Shown: positions 16,221 to 26,120, counted from the first letter of the stretch. The stretch: DNA of 64,000 nt from Chloroflexota bacterium (GCA_021825925.1 JAKAFP010000010.1:26995-90994); one strand, 5' to 3'. Numbers and translations are program-made. The notes: generated by a model from the sequence alone, not told the origin.

Positions 16221-16838
16221 ATGGCAATTACAACTGAAATGATCAAAACTTTACGTGAAAGCACCGGTGCCGGCATCCTCGACTGCCGCAAGGCTCTTGA
16301 GCAATCCAATGGCGATATGAATGCCGCCCTGGATTTCTTGCGCGAAAAAGGTCTGGCCACCGCCACCAAACGATCTGCACGTGCAGCCTCTGAAGGTGTT
16401 GTTGAACTTTATTCACACGGCAACGGCCGCGTGGGTGTCATGGTTGAACTGAACAGCGAATCCGATTTCGTCGGCCGCTCTGAAGTTTTCCGCACCCTGG
16501 CCCACGAACTTGCCCTGCAAATCGCAGCCACCTCACCCGAATTCGTTGCCGAAGCTGACATCCCCGCTTCTGTGATCGAACGTGAGACCAAGATCGCAAC
16601 CGCCAAAGCCAAAGAAGACGGCAAACCGGATGCCATCATGCCCAAGATCGTTGAAGGCGCCATCAAGAAGTTCAAAGATGAATTCGTGCTTTTGAATCAA
16701 AAATACATCCGCGATGAATCCATCACCGTTCAAGAATTGATCAATCAAAAGATTGCCGCTTTGGGTGAAAACATCATCGTCCGACGGTTCGCCCGTTGGG
16801 CTCTCGGTGAAACCACCTCCGAAGCATCTGAAGAATAA
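16221..16838 (+). CDS. tsf: Elongation factor Ts
   Basis: Guanine-nucleotide exchange factor for EF-Tu. Starts MAITTEMIKTLRESTGAGIL with DCRKALEQSNGDMNAALDFL, the N-terminal UBA-like domain. The middle carries the family sequence VELNSESDFVGRSEVF. 205 residues, the short form that lacks much of the second core subdomain of E. coli EF-Ts, as in several thermophiles. Canonical copy, between rpsB and pyrH; a divergent second copy is at 25518-26120. Confidence 0.96.
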   Translation: MAITTEMIKTLRESTGAGILDCRKALEQSNGDMNAALDFLREKGLATATKRSARAASEGVVELYSHGNGRVGVMVELNSESDFVGRSEVFRTLAHELALQIAATSPEFVAEADIPASVIERETKIATAKAKEDGKPDAIMPKIVEGAIKKFKDEFVLLNQKYIRDESITVQELINQKIAALGENIIVRRFARWALGETTSEASEE

Positions 16839-17606
<768 letters not shown>

Positions 17607-17638
17607 GAGTTGATCGTTTTGCACATGTAATCTATTTC

Positions 17639-17674
17639 AAGCCCCCGAACTCTAAAAAAAGGATTCGGGGGCTT
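17639..17674. terminator. Bidirectional terminator after pyrH
   Basis: AAGCCCCCGAA (17639-17649) with TTCGGGGGCTT (17664-17674). Lies between pyrH and the convergent DinB-like gene. T-content is modest on both sides. Confidence 0.75.
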
Positions 17675-17679
17675 CTATG

Positions 17680-18108
17680 TTAAATCTGGTGCTCCTCGTA
17701 ATGGCCAACGACATCCATGCTGAGCTGGCGCTTGATCGGGTCACTCATCAGATCCACTTCAGTGAGTGATTTGACCAACTCAAGCATTTGAAGCCGCCTG
17801 CCCTCATAATGGGCGATCACTTCAGCCTCAGAAAGAGCCCTGACACTTGCAACGGCCTCTGCATTGAACGCATCCACATCCACATCAGGGGGTTGAAAAC
17901 TCGAGTCGCGCTGGTAGACCATGATCAGCTGCATGCCGCGCTGCCACCAGGCTGCCACATGCGCCAACAAATCCGCCAACCGGGCGTACCCCTGATCTTC
18001 CAGATATTGACGTTGTCCCTCCGCCTTGAGAGCGTTGTAACGTTCCACATAAGTTCCCCACTGCTTCGTCAAACACTTTTTTACAGTTACCAGTGAAAAT
18101 TCATCCAT
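17680..18108 (-). CDS. DinB/ClbS-like four-helix protein
   Basis: 142 residues from ATG 18108; an ATG six codons earlier (18126) is an alternative. Helical protein with LADLLAHVAAWWQRGMQLI and a C-terminal MDVVGHYEEH, a pattern of the DinB-like/ClbS (DUF1706) four-helix family. Putative metal or ligand histidines are H in LAHVAAW and in GHYEEH. Some relatives act as thiol-dependent or protective hydrolases, for example ClbS in colibactin resistance; no specific role can be assigned here. Confidence 0.65.
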   Translation of the reverse strand: MDEFSLVTVKKCLTKQWGTYVERYNALKAEGQRQYLEDQGYARLADLLAHVAAWWQRGMQLIMVYQRDSSFQPPDVDVDAFNAEAVASVRALSEAEVIAHYEGRRLQMLELVKSLTEVDLMSDPIKRQLSMDVVGHYEEHQI

Positions 18109-18222
18109 AATGTTATCCCATGCCATCAAAGTCCACTGATTTTACTCCAAAACGGTACGATTATTGCACTAAAATGCAAGGTATAATAGCGCCTCATCAT
18201 CTCATTTTTGGATAAATCATTC

Positions 18223-18990
18223 ATGATCCCTTTGGAAATAGAAATACTGATCGGCCTGGCGACCGGACTTGTGGTTGGAATCACTGGAGCCAGTGGTGTA
18301 TTGCTGGTTGTGCCCCTATTGACAATTATACTTAACGTTCCGATGCACACAGCTGTCGGTACCAGTCTTTTCGTGGATGTGATCACCCCCCTGGTGGTGG
18401 CCTATTCCTACTATCGGCATGGTAATGTGAACCTGAAAGCCGCTTTATGGCTGGCTGTGGGAGCCATCATCGGCGCCCAGGCAGGCGCACTTGTGGCCAA
18501 TGAATTTGTTCCCAGCGATCTGATGAGCAAAGGCTTTGTCTTGTTCATGATCGGCATGGCCGTTTCATTGTGGATCAAAAGCTACCGTCCGAAACGTGAA
18601 AATGCACGGGTACGTTTGTCGGAAATGAACCACAAAAACAGGCTGATCACCTTTGGCATCGGCCTTTTGTTGGGCATCAGCAGCGGACTTTTTGGCGCGG
18701 GCGGCGGATTAATGTTCCTGCTGGTTCTGATCGTGATCCTCAAGTACCCCACCCGCCTGGCGATCGGAACCTCCTCATTGATCATGGCCATGACCGCTGC
18801 TTCAGGCACAGTCGGTTATGCCATCCAGGGTAACGTGGATTTCCAGACCGGCATCATCATAGCCATCGCTGCAGTTGGCAGCGGTCTATTGGGCGCAAGG
18901 ATCGTCAATAAAGTGGATGAGAAAATCCTCAACCGCATCGTCGGCACGGTTTTCGGTGTGATCGGGATTGCCATGTATTTCTTGAAGTAA
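18223..18990 (+). CDS. TauE/SafE family permease
   Basis: 255 residues from ATG 18223 with about eight membrane helices. The family's two inverted halves are visible: ATGLVVGITGASGVLLVVPL and GLLLGISSGLFGAGGGLMFL, each a helix with small-residue turns typical of the DUF81/TauE group. Members export sulfite, sulfoacetate or other organosulfur anions. The substrate cannot be read here, and sulfur genes are not adjacent. A strong terminator follows. Confidence 0.9.
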   Translation: MIPLEIEILIGLATGLVVGITGASGVLLVVPLLTIILNVPMHTAVGTSLFVDVITPLVVAYSYYRHGNVNLKAALWLAVGAIIGAQAGALVANEFVPSDLMSKGFVLFMIGMAVSLWIKSYRPKRENARVRLSEMNHKNRLITFGIGLLLGISSGLFGAGGGLMFLLVLIVILKYPTRLAIGTSSLIMAMTAASGTVGYAIQGNVDFQTGIIIAIAAVGSGLLGARIVNKVDEKILNRIVGTVFGVIGIAMYFLK

Positions 18991-19013
18991 ATTGTTTCAG
19001 TAAATCCACATGG

Positions 19014-19040
19014 AGCCGGGTTTTGGAACCCGGCTTTTTT
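19014..19040 (+). terminator. Terminator after TauE permease
   Basis: AGCCGGGTT (19014-19022), loop TTGG-like, AACCCGGCT (19027-19035), then a run of T's to 19040. Confidence 0.9.
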
Positions 19041-19110
19041 GTTACTATTTTTATAGGCCGTTATATACTTAATATGCGATTTATTCCTTAGTCTCAGAAA
19101 GGATTTCAAT

Positions 19111-19779
19111 ATGCCACTTCACCTCTTTCTTGTACCGGTGAACATTATTCTGATTGTCATCTATCTGATTGCGCGTAATCGCGAAAACCTGAGATTGACA
19201 GCCTGGATTCAACCTCTTACCACTTTTCTTTCCATCGGAATTGCCGCATTAAGTTTGCTTAACCGTGACACTAATACAGCTTATACGGTCTGGATCCTGA
19301 TCGGGTTGGCACTTTGTTTTGCGGCTGATATTTTCAATATTGACATGAACAATGACAAAATTTTCTATGCCGGGATTGCCTGTTTCATCGTGGCATACCT
19401 GGAATATGCCATCACCTATACCCGCTTTAATAACGGTTTTCATCGCCAAGACATCATGATCGGGATTATTTTTGTTGCCATTTATGGACTTTTGATAGCT
19501 ATATATTGGAAAGGTCTAGGGAAATACAAATTGCCAGTCATGATCTATGGTTTGTTCATGCCATTCATGGTCACCCGAGCAATATCCACCCTCTCGGGAG
19601 GAGTCTTCCCATTAACCGCTGCAGTTCTGGTGACCGCAGGCAGTTTGATGCTATTTTTAGGCGATGTTGAATATGGCATGCAGCGTTTCTATAAACCGGG
19701 CAAATTCACAGTCGGCCCCATTTGCTATGCCGGCGGACAATTGTTGATCGCATTAAGTTGCGCTTACTTCATTTCATAG
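19111..19779 (+). CDS. YhhN family membrane protein (lysoplasmalogenase-like)
   Basis: 222 residues with seven to eight membrane helices. YhhN-type landmarks: IQPLTTFLSIG near the N-terminus, LALCFAADIFN, FIVAYLEYAI, LPVMIYGLFMPFMVTRAIS and GSLMLFLGDVEYG. Eukaryotic homologues (TMEM86) hydrolyse lysoplasmalogen; the bacterial role is mostly untested. The next gene starts 15 bases downstream, so it leads a three-gene operon with a GPH transporter and an FAD oxidoreductase. Confidence 0.78.
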   Translation: MPLHLFLVPVNIILIVIYLIARNRENLRLTAWIQPLTTFLSIGIAALSLLNRDTNTAYTVWILIGLALCFAADIFNIDMNNDKIFYAGIACFIVAYLEYAITYTRFNNGFHRQDIMIGIIFVAIYGLLIAIYWKGLGKYKLPVMIYGLFMPFMVTRAISTLSGGVFPLTAAVLVTAGSLMLFLGDVEYGMQRFYKPGKFTVGPICYAGGQLLIALSCAYFIS

Positions 19780-19793
19780 TGACGGAGCAAAAA

Positions 19794-21146
19794 GTGAATA
19801 ATAAACTTTCTTTTAGATCGAAACTTGGATTTGGCGTAGGTGAATTCAGCAGCAGTATCTTTTTTACGTTAACGTCCTTTTGGTTGATGAATTTCTTGAC
19901 AGATGAAGTGCGCATCAGCGCAGCCATCGCCGGAACCGCTTTACTGGTTGGAAAAATATGGGACGCAGTGATCGATCCGTTCATCGGATATTTCTCTGAT
20001 AAAACCAAATCTCGCTGGGGACGCAGGCGACCTTACCTGTTGTTTTTCGCCATCCCCTTTGGCGCAGCGTTTGTATTGATGTTCCGCAATCCCGATATTG
20101 CCAGCCAGGGTGGAAAATTCGTTTGGGCAATGCTGACCTACATCTTTTTCTGCACAGTTTATTCCTTCACCAACATTCCCTATAACGCCCTTCTGCCTGA
20201 GATGACCACGGATTATAACGAACGTACCAACATCTCGGGGTTCAAGCAATTGTTTGCGGTCATCGGCACCCTGCTGGGAGCCGGTGCCGCCATGCCCATT
20301 ATGGCCATGTTTGCGGGCCGCACTGCTGGATTCATCGGCATGTCTGCCATCTTTGGTTTTCTCGCTTCCCTCTCATTGATCATCACCTTTTTTAGTGTCA
20401 AAGAGCCAAAGGTCCAGGAGAGTCAAAAAAACGGAAACGTGATCGGCTCACTTAAAGACGTCTTTTCAAATAAACCCTATCTCCTGATCTTGACCACCTG
20501 GTTCGCAAACTCCACCGCAGTGGCCATCATGCAAACCATGTTGATCTATTACTACAAATACCTGATCGGCAATGCCGATTCCGTCACCCTGGCAATGATC
20601 ACCTTGTTGATCATGACCATGGTCACCATTCCTCTGTGGGTATGGTTATGCAAGAAAATCGGCAAGAAAGTCGCCTACATCAGCGGCATGACCCTGACCC
20701 TCGCGGCCGTGTTAACCTTCGCGTTTATCGCAGATAAACTGGGCCACATTCCCGCCCTGATCCTGATGGCGTTGGCAGGTATCGGTTTTGCTTCTCATTA
20801 CGTCGCACCCTGGGCGATCGTACCCGACACAATGGAACACGGCTATGCTGAAACCGGTAGACGCAGTGAAGGTGTTTATTACAGTGTATGGACCTTTGTG
20901 ATCGCACTGGGCGGCGCCCTGGCTGGGTTCCTGGTTGGGCAAGGTCTGGATCTTTTTGGTTATGTACCAGATGTCACGCAATCAGTGCAATCCGTTTTAG
21001 GGATACGCCTTTTGATCGGCGTACTGCCCGGATTTTTCATCCTGATCGCCAATATTGTGCTATTGATCTATCCCCTCAATAAAAAGAAGTATGAGCAGGT
21101 GCTTGAGAAGATCAAAGTGATGGAAGCAGGCAAGGAGGTGCAATGA
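19794..21146 (+). CDS. GPH/MelB-like MFS transporter
   Basis: 450 residues from GTG 19794 (GGAG eight bases upstream). Twelve predicted helices. The GPH family signatures are clear: GFGVGEFSSSIFF, DAVIDPFIGYFSDKTKSRWG, RRRPYLLF, and YSFTNIPYNALLPEMTTDYNERT. MelB relatives move sugars or glycosides with Na+ or H+. Here the stop overlaps the start of a phytoene-desaturase-like oxidoreductase (ATGA), so the cargo may not be a sugar. Substrate unknown. Confidence 0.88.
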   Translation: MNNKLSFRSKLGFGVGEFSSSIFFTLTSFWLMNFLTDEVRISAAIAGTALLVGKIWDAVIDPFIGYFSDKTKSRWGRRRPYLLFFAIPFGAAFVLMFRNPDIASQGGKFVWAMLTYIFFCTVYSFTNIPYNALLPEMTTDYNERTNISGFKQLFAVIGTLLGAGAAMPIMAMFAGRTAGFIGMSAIFGFLASLSLIITFFSVKEPKVQESQKNGNVIGSLKDVFSNKPYLLILTTWFANSTAVAIMQTMLIYYYKYLIGNADSVTLAMITLLIMTMVTIPLWVWLCKKIGKKVAYISGMTLTLAAVLTFAFIADKLGHIPALILMALAGIGFASHYVAPWAIVPDTMEHGYAETGRRSEGVYYSVWTFVIALGGALAGFLVGQGLDLFGYVPDVTQSVQSVLGIRLLIGVLPGFFILIANIVLLIYPLNKKKYEQVLEKIKVMEAGKEVQ

Positions 21147-22654
21147 GAATAGCCGTTATCGGTAGCGGAATTGCCGGGTTGACTGCAGGCCTGACTCTGG
21201 CGAAAAAGGGTTGCCAGGTGGAGCTTTTTGAACAATCCGCACGGATAGGCGGCGTCACCGGCGGAATGGAAGCCGAGGGCTTCGAGTGGGACTACGGACA
21301 GCTGGTGGTCGAAGGTTTTGGCAAGGATGAACCCATTGGGAGGATCCTTGACGAACTTGGCGTGCTGGATAAACTCCAAATGGTGCATGACGAACGCGAG
21401 TATGATTTCCCCGATTTCAAAATCAGGGTGCCCGAAGAATACGGTGGCATCCAATGGCGCATGGACCTGCTCAAACAGATGTTCCCGGAAGAATCTAACG
21501 GGTTGGATGCCTATTGGAAGGATTATGTGCGCTTCACGCGCCTGGTTACACTGGGTGGCCGCATGGAAAAAGAAGGGCTGGGCACCAAGATCGCTTTTTA
21601 TCTGACACTACTACCCTTCCTGCCCAAAATGAACTGGAGCGCGGAAAAGTTGATGGGGCATTATTTCAAGTCGGAAAAATTGAAGTGCGTGTTCATGTCC
21701 ATTCTGGCAGATTTTTTTACTCCCCCCTCTAAATTTCCCGGTCTGGGAATATTCACCCTCAACGGTGAGATCACCTTCGAAAAGCGAATGCCCCCGCAGC
21801 TAGCCAAAAACGCGGTCATGACCCGTTTCTATTCGCTCATCGGTGGATTAAAGACGCTGATCAATGCCTTGGCCGACGAGATTGAATCCGCAGGTGGAAA
21901 GATCCATACCCAGTGTGCCATAGAAAAGATATTGGTCAAGGACGGAAAAGCCTGCGGAGTCATAGACCAGAACGGAATCTTGCATGAATGCGACCAGGTG
22001 ATCGCCTCTGGGGGAGCAAAAGAGCTCTTTACGCAACTGCTGCCTGCCAACTGCCTGCCGGATGGATTTGTTGACAAGGTGCTCACCATTCCGCTGATGG
22101 ACTCAGTCTTCATGATCCACCTGGGTGTGAACTACGACCCCTCAGATGTATTGAACACTGTCTGCACGTATTTCTACGGCTCATATGACATTGAAGGCGA
22201 GGTCATCCGCGCCAAGCAGGGGCTTTACCACGAAGGCGCTGCCGGTTTTGTCGTTCACTTCCCAAGTTTGCGGTCGCCGCGGATGGCGCCTGAAGGCAGG
22301 CACGCACTGACCATCTATACCATCTGCCCTGACAAACTGGCTTCAGGCGATTGGGAGGCTGATAAAGAAAAATATGCCGACAGCCTGCTGGCTTGCGCCG
22401 AGAAAAAGATGCCCGGCTTGCGCAGCCACATCGTCACCCAACGCATTTTGACCCCGGTGGATTTTCGCAAGCTGACACATCTGGATCATCACGCCTTTGG
22501 CGGATTGGCTCCGGTGATGAACGCCTGGAAGATCCCGCACAAGACCCCTGTGCAGGGGTTGTGGTTCATTGGTGCCCAAAGTGAAAGCGGCGGCGGGATC
22601 AACAACGTGCTGCCAAGCGCATATAAAATTGCTAAACGAGTGATTAGGGATTAG
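21143..22654 (+). CDS. FAD-dependent oxidoreductase, phytoene desaturase-like
   Basis: 503 residues. The N-terminal dinucleotide fold is GSGIAGLTAGLTLAKKGCQV, followed by E in LFEQSARIGG, the FAD-binding pattern of CrtI/amine-oxidase-like enzymes. A second conserved region near the C-terminus (GLWFIGAQSESGGGINNVLP) matches the FAD-contacting end of CrtI-like proteins, including retinol saturases. Start overlaps the transporter stop by four bases, so the two are translationally coupled. Probably acts on a lipophilic polyene or lipid; no other carotenoid gene is in view, so the substrate is unresolved. Confidence 0.82.
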   Translation: MRIAVIGSGIAGLTAGLTLAKKGCQVELFEQSARIGGVTGGMEAEGFEWDYGQLVVEGFGKDEPIGRILDELGVLDKLQMVHDEREYDFPDFKIRVPEEYGGIQWRMDLLKQMFPEESNGLDAYWKDYVRFTRLVTLGGRMEKEGLGTKIAFYLTLLPFLPKMNWSAEKLMGHYFKSEKLKCVFMSILADFFTPPSKFPGLGIFTLNGEITFEKRMPPQLAKNAVMTRFYSLIGGLKTLINALADEIESAGGKIHTQCAIEKILVKDGKACGVIDQNGILHECDQVIASGGAKELFTQLLPANCLPDGFVDKVLTIPLMDSVFMIHLGVNYDPSDVLNTVCTYFYGSYDIEGEVIRAKQGLYHEGAAGFVVHFPSLRSPRMAPEGRHALTIYTICPDKLASGDWEADKEKYADSLLACAEKKMPGLRSHIVTQRILTPVDFRKLTHLDHHAFGGLAPVMNAWKIPHKTPVQGLWFIGAQSESGGGINNVLPSAYKIAKRVIRD

Positions 22655-22676
22655 TGATTAGGAATTAGCGGATCAA

Positions 22677-22730
22677 TAATGAGTAATCAGGTCTGAGGTT
22701 TTCCTCATTACTGATTACTCATTACTTTTT
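22677..22730 (+). terminator. Terminator built from inverted heptamer repeats
   Basis: TAATGAGTAATCAG (22677-22690) pairs perfectly with CTGATTACTCATTA (22711-22724), inner GAGG/CCTC, then CTTTTT. The arms are copies of the dispersed AGTAATC word in opposite orientation. Degenerate copies (gtgattagggattag) precede it at 22640-22668. Confidence 0.82.
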
Positions 22731-22737
22731 AATTGGT

Positions 22738-24294
22738 TTACTTCATCAAGGAATAAGTCAACATGCCGTCGTCAAATTGGACGGGACGCGGGCCATTGGT
22801 GTCATCACGGCCATACCAGACCGTCTGGCTGCCCAGGGTTTGCTTCCAGGTCTTGAACTCGCCAGCAGGCAGATTGAGGGTTTCTTCGCCGATCAGGTGG
22901 ATAACCTCATCCTGCACAAGGGTGACGCTCTGCTGCGCGTCATTATCCCATCGGGATAGATATACGTAAGGCGACTTGAAGAAGGGTCCGCCTGTGCCGT
23001 CTAAAGCGTTGACCTTCCAAGCCCACTCCCAATCCATCAGGTATTTGTCAGGCAAAACCGCGGACTTTTCAATGCCGGAAGCAGAAGTCACCAGGCTGCC
23101 GTCTTTGAGGAAAGCTGAGAAAGTTCCACCGCTGGAGCTGATCATCTCGTAGGAATACGCTTGAAGATCAAAGGCATCGCTCCAGGTGACGGCCAGTTTG
23201 GCCGTGTGGCCTTCATCAATCCACGTGCTGTTGTCTTTTTTGACTTCGTAGGCCTCAATCTCGCTGTCACAGGCCAGGGTAAAAGTCTCACCCTGCGGGG
23301 TGATGGTGCAATCCATTTCCCCAACCACATCTCCGGCACGGTTGACGGCCTGGTAACGGCTCTCAACGGGGGCGGTGATCATGGGCGGGTTGAACTTGAG
23401 GGTGGTGTTAGCTGTGGCGCCGGATAACTGGGCTGCCAGGGTGGCGCCAACCACAACGGCATACAGGATGCCGGCCACGATCAGGGTCCAGTATTTCTTG
23501 AACCAACCGGCAGGCGCTTCTTCTACGGGTTCATAGGCTTCGGGTTTGGTCTGCAAGCGGATGAAGATGAAGAGCAGCACGAGGGTGACGGCCAGTCCTC
23601 CCCCAAGGATCCAGTAGTTGCTCAACAACGTGGTGGGGAATTTGCTGCCACTAAGTGCCAAAATGGTTATGGTGGCAGCAAAGCCATTCATACCAAAATG
23701 GACCAGCATGGTGCTGAAGATGGAACGGGAGCGCCAGGCGATATAACCGATCAGGAAGGCGACCGGCAGCAGACCGGGCAGGCCTGAGAGACGGAAGTGG
23801 TAGAAGGCAAACATCAGCGCGGGAACCGCAATGGCAAACCAGGTGGATTTGCGCTGCTCATACGAACTCTGGATGGCGCCGCGGAAGAGGATCTCTTCAC
23901 AAATGGGCGCGGAAATGGCGATGGCCACAAAATAAAGCAGGTATTGCAGGGTGCTTTGCGGCATGGCGGCCTGCCCAAGATCCACGGAGGGTAAACCGGT
24001 AAGGTTGGCCATGACCAGTTCGATCAATACGCTGAAGAGGTAGGTAAACACACCCAGGAGCAGGCTGACCACGGCTACCGGCAGGCTAATGCGGTTGAGG
24101 CGCAGGCCTTCCTTGAGGGGGACTTTTCTGGCACGTAAAAAGAGGATGGCAGGCAGGGCGATCAGCACCACTTCGGTGGCGATCAATCCCCATGAGAGAT
24201 GAAGCATTTGAACAGTGGAGCCAACGAGGATGACTAGCAGCATGGTCACCAAATAGAGCAGGTTGGCGGAAGTAATGGAAAGCGACTTTTTCAT
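22738..24294 (-). CDS. CPBP intramembrane protease with C-terminal extracytoplasmic domain
   Basis: 518 residues from ATG 24294; longer starts at 24330 or 24351 are possible, and no good SD is seen for any. The first half has about eight helices with the CPBP (CAAX protease/abortive infection) motifs: APICEEILFRGAI, with the two Glu ligands, then FAFYHFRLSGL and VHFGMNGFA. A ninth helix (YWTLIVAGILYAVVVGATLA) leads to about 200 residues outside the membrane, beta-rich and unlike anything I recognise. CPBP proteins cleave or mature membrane peptides; the added domain may recruit substrate. Confidence 0.82.
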   Translation of the reverse strand: MKKSLSITSANLLYLVTMLLVILVGSTVQMLHLSWGLIATEVVLIALPAILFLRARKVPLKEGLRLNRISLPVAVVSLLLGVFTYLFSVLIELVMANLTGLPSVDLGQAAMPQSTLQYLLYFVAIAISAPICEEILFRGAIQSSYEQRKSTWFAIAVPALMFAFYHFRLSGLPGLLPVAFLIGYIAWRSRSIFSTMLVHFGMNGFAATITILALSGSKFPTTLLSNYWILGGGLAVTLVLLFIFIRLQTKPEAYEPVEEAPAGWFKKYWTLIVAGILYAVVVGATLAAQLSGATANTTLKFNPPMITAPVESRYQAVNRAGDVVGEMDCTITPQGETFTLACDSEIEAYEVKKDNSTWIDEGHTAKLAVTWSDAFDLQAYSYEMISSSGGTFSAFLKDGSLVTSASGIEKSAVLPDKYLMDWEWAWKVNALDGTGGPFFKSPYVYLSRWDNDAQQSVTLVQDEVIHLIGEETLNLPAGEFKTWKQTLGSQTVWYGRDDTNGPRPVQFDDGMLTYSLMK

Positions 24295-24378
24295 TTCGAG
24301 AAACCCCAATGGTATGGAATGTGACGGCATGACGCCAATATAAATACGCAAATCAGGGCAATTAGTTGCGATTTACAA

Positions 24379-24404
24379 CCTGACCGCTCATTCGAGCGGT
24401 CAGG
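24379..24404 (-). terminator. Hairpin after the tandem GNAT gene
   Basis: CCTGACCGCTC (24379-24389) with GAGCGGTCAGG (24394-24404), loop attc. It follows the GNAT stop on the minus strand but has no strong U-run. Confidence 0.65.
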
Positions 24405-24411
24405 AGTGTGT

Positions 24412-25338
24412 CTAGGCTTTGCGGTGATACTGGACGAACTCGCGGGTGCGGCTCATGCCGCTGCGCTCATAAAACTCCACGGCCTTCGGGTTGAGCGAGA
24501 CCACGCCCAGCGCCACGGTGGGGATATCCTTCTGCCCAGCCAGGGCGAAAACCTGCTTCAAGAGCAGCGAACCGATCCCCTGCCCCTGCAGCTCTTTTGA
24601 GACCGCCAGCTCTTTGAGCCAGATGCGCGATTCTTCGTCGTAGCAGATGGCGGCGCCTACAAGTTTGCCCTCCAGATGCAGCATCAAGAACAGTTCGGGG
24701 TCGTACCGGCCGCCGCGGAAGATCTGTTTGTGCCAGTCTTCAAAGGAGAGCGGCTGCACACCCTGCCAGTCGAAGGCCGCGGTGATCAGGTCATGCAGTG
24801 GGTGTTCGTCCGCGGGGGTGATGGGGGCAAGGGTGAACCCTGCCGGCCATTCAGACGCCGGGTGGGGTTTTGTGAAATCCATCTGCATGCGGTAGTGGAA
24901 CTTTTCGACCGTGAAGCCGCGCGATTCATAGGCAGCACGGTTGCTTTGGTTCAACCCGTTGGCAAAGGCGGTGAGAATGCAATCCGGCTGGCTGGCGCCT
25001 GAGCGGACGAGTGTGACAAAACACTCCACGGCCAGATCGAGCAGGGCTTCTGCCAGCCCCTGAGGGGAACGGCCGGTATGCAGGTAAAGGTCAAGATAGC
25101 GCCGGTCGTTGAACTCATCCGAGAGCAACGCGTAGCCGGTCAGTTCGCCGGCATCATTGGAGGCGATCCAGGCGTCGGCGGCAAGATCCGCCTCGGACCA
25201 TTGGTCAGCCAGGTCGTCTTTATCTGAATCCTCTTCGCCGTACTCAGCAATGTCAGATTCGATCATGAAGTTGAAAACCCGGTCGAGATCGTCGGGGGAG
25301 GGATGTTGCAGATTAAAAGATAAAGAATCCGCTTTCAT
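24412..25338 (-). CDS. Tandem GNAT acetyltransferase
   Basis: 308 residues with two GNAT-like halves. The N-terminal half (ELTGYALLSDEFNDRRYLDL) lacks a clear acetyl-CoA loop. The C-terminal half has the complete motif A: ELAVSKELQGQGIGSLLLKQ, then TVALGVVSLNPKAVEFYERSG. Tandem GNAT proteins with one degenerate half are common. Substrate unknown. Single gene on the minus strand, flanked by repeats. Confidence 0.85.
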   Translation of the reverse strand: MKADSLSFNLQHPSPDDLDRVFNFMIESDIAEYGEEDSDKDDLADQWSEADLAADAWIASNDAGELTGYALLSDEFNDRRYLDLYLHTGRSPQGLAEALLDLAVECFVTLVRSGASQPDCILTAFANGLNQSNRAAYESRGFTVEKFHYRMQMDFTKPHPASEWPAGFTLAPITPADEHPLHDLITAAFDWQGVQPLSFEDWHKQIFRGGRYDPELFLMLHLEGKLVGAAICYDEESRIWLKELAVSKELQGQGIGSLLLKQVFALAGQKDIPTVALGVVSLNPKAVEFYERSGMSRTREFVQYHRKA

Positions 25339-25356
25339 GGGGCATCCTTTCAGGGA

Positions 25357-25510
25357 TAATCGGTGATTAGTGAAAAGTAATGAGTAATCAGGGATAATGC
25401 GAAAGGGTTACAGAACCATTGGAGGATCCTTTTGTTAGTCGGAATGAAATGATTATAAGGGAGAATTGTGCGGAATGTAATGCTGCGGGCAGGTCATGGA
25501 CCTGCCCCTA
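25357..25510. repeat. Degenerate heptamers and a palindrome
   Basis: At 25357-25398 degenerate AGTAATC-type words occur (cggtgattag, agtaatgagtaatcag). At 25487-25507 lies the palindrome GGGCAGGTC-ATG-GACCTGCCC followed by CCTAC, a member of the window's GTAGGG/CCCTAC hairpin family. Confidence 0.7.
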
Positions 25511-25517
25511 CAGTAGA

Positions 25518-26120
25518 TTACTCTTCTTCAGGAACGATCTCCCAGCGCAGAAAGCGGCGGATGACGATGTTCTCGCCGATCTGGGCGACGGTCTGCTGCT
25601 GCAGTTGGGCGATGGTGATGCTCTCGTCGCGGATGTAGGGCTGGCGCAGCAGCACGTTCTGATTCTTGAATTTCTCAACAGTACCCTCCACGATGCGATC
25701 AATGATGGCCTGGGGCTTACCGGCTGCCCGCGCGGCGTCGGCGGTTTCGGCTTCCAGGCCGCTGATCACGCCGCAGGTGAGATCCGCGTCGGAGACGAAG
25801 AGCGGGTTGGACGAGGCGATCTGCAGCGCGACCTCGTGGGCAAAACGCCGAAAGACCTCGGAGGAGCTGGCAAATTCGGTCTCGGTGTTGACCTCGACCA
25901 TCACACCGATGCGCCCGTTGGCATGGTTATACAGTTCGATGATGCCTTCAGTGGCTTCATGGCTGGATCGCATGCGCGCATTCTCGGCGGCCTGCTCCCG
26001 CAGCAGTTCAAGCGCTTGGGGGTAATTCCAGTCGCTGGTCTCAAGCGCACGGCGGCAATCCATGACCATGGCGCCGGTCTCTTCGCGGAGTGTTTTGATT
26101 GTTTCGATTGTGGTTTGCAT
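25518..26120 (-). CDS. Second, divergent elongation factor Ts
   Basis: 200 residues from ATG 26120 with AGGTG upstream. Clearly homologous to the tsf product: KTLREETGAMVMDCRRALET, ELYNHANGRIGVMVEVNTET, QPYIRDESITI and NIVIRRFLRWE align in order with 16221-16838. It differs at many positions, and the spacer regions are replaced. Both copies keep the TGA-motif (TGAMVMDCRRAL). It may be a specialised EF-Ts, a regulator of EF-Tu, or a recent paralogue under relaxed selection. It follows a PadR regulator gene, separated by one palindromic repeat, so the two may be cotranscribed. Confidence 0.88.
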   Translation of the reverse strand: MQTTIETIKTLREETGAMVMDCRRALETSDWNYPQALELLREQAAENARMRSSHEATEGIIELYNHANGRIGVMVEVNTETEFASSSEVFRRFAHEVALQIASSNPLFVSDADLTCGVISGLEAETADAARAAGKPQAIIDRIVEGTVEKFKNQNVLLRQPYIRDESITIAQLQQQTVAQIGENIVIRRFLRWEIVPEEE

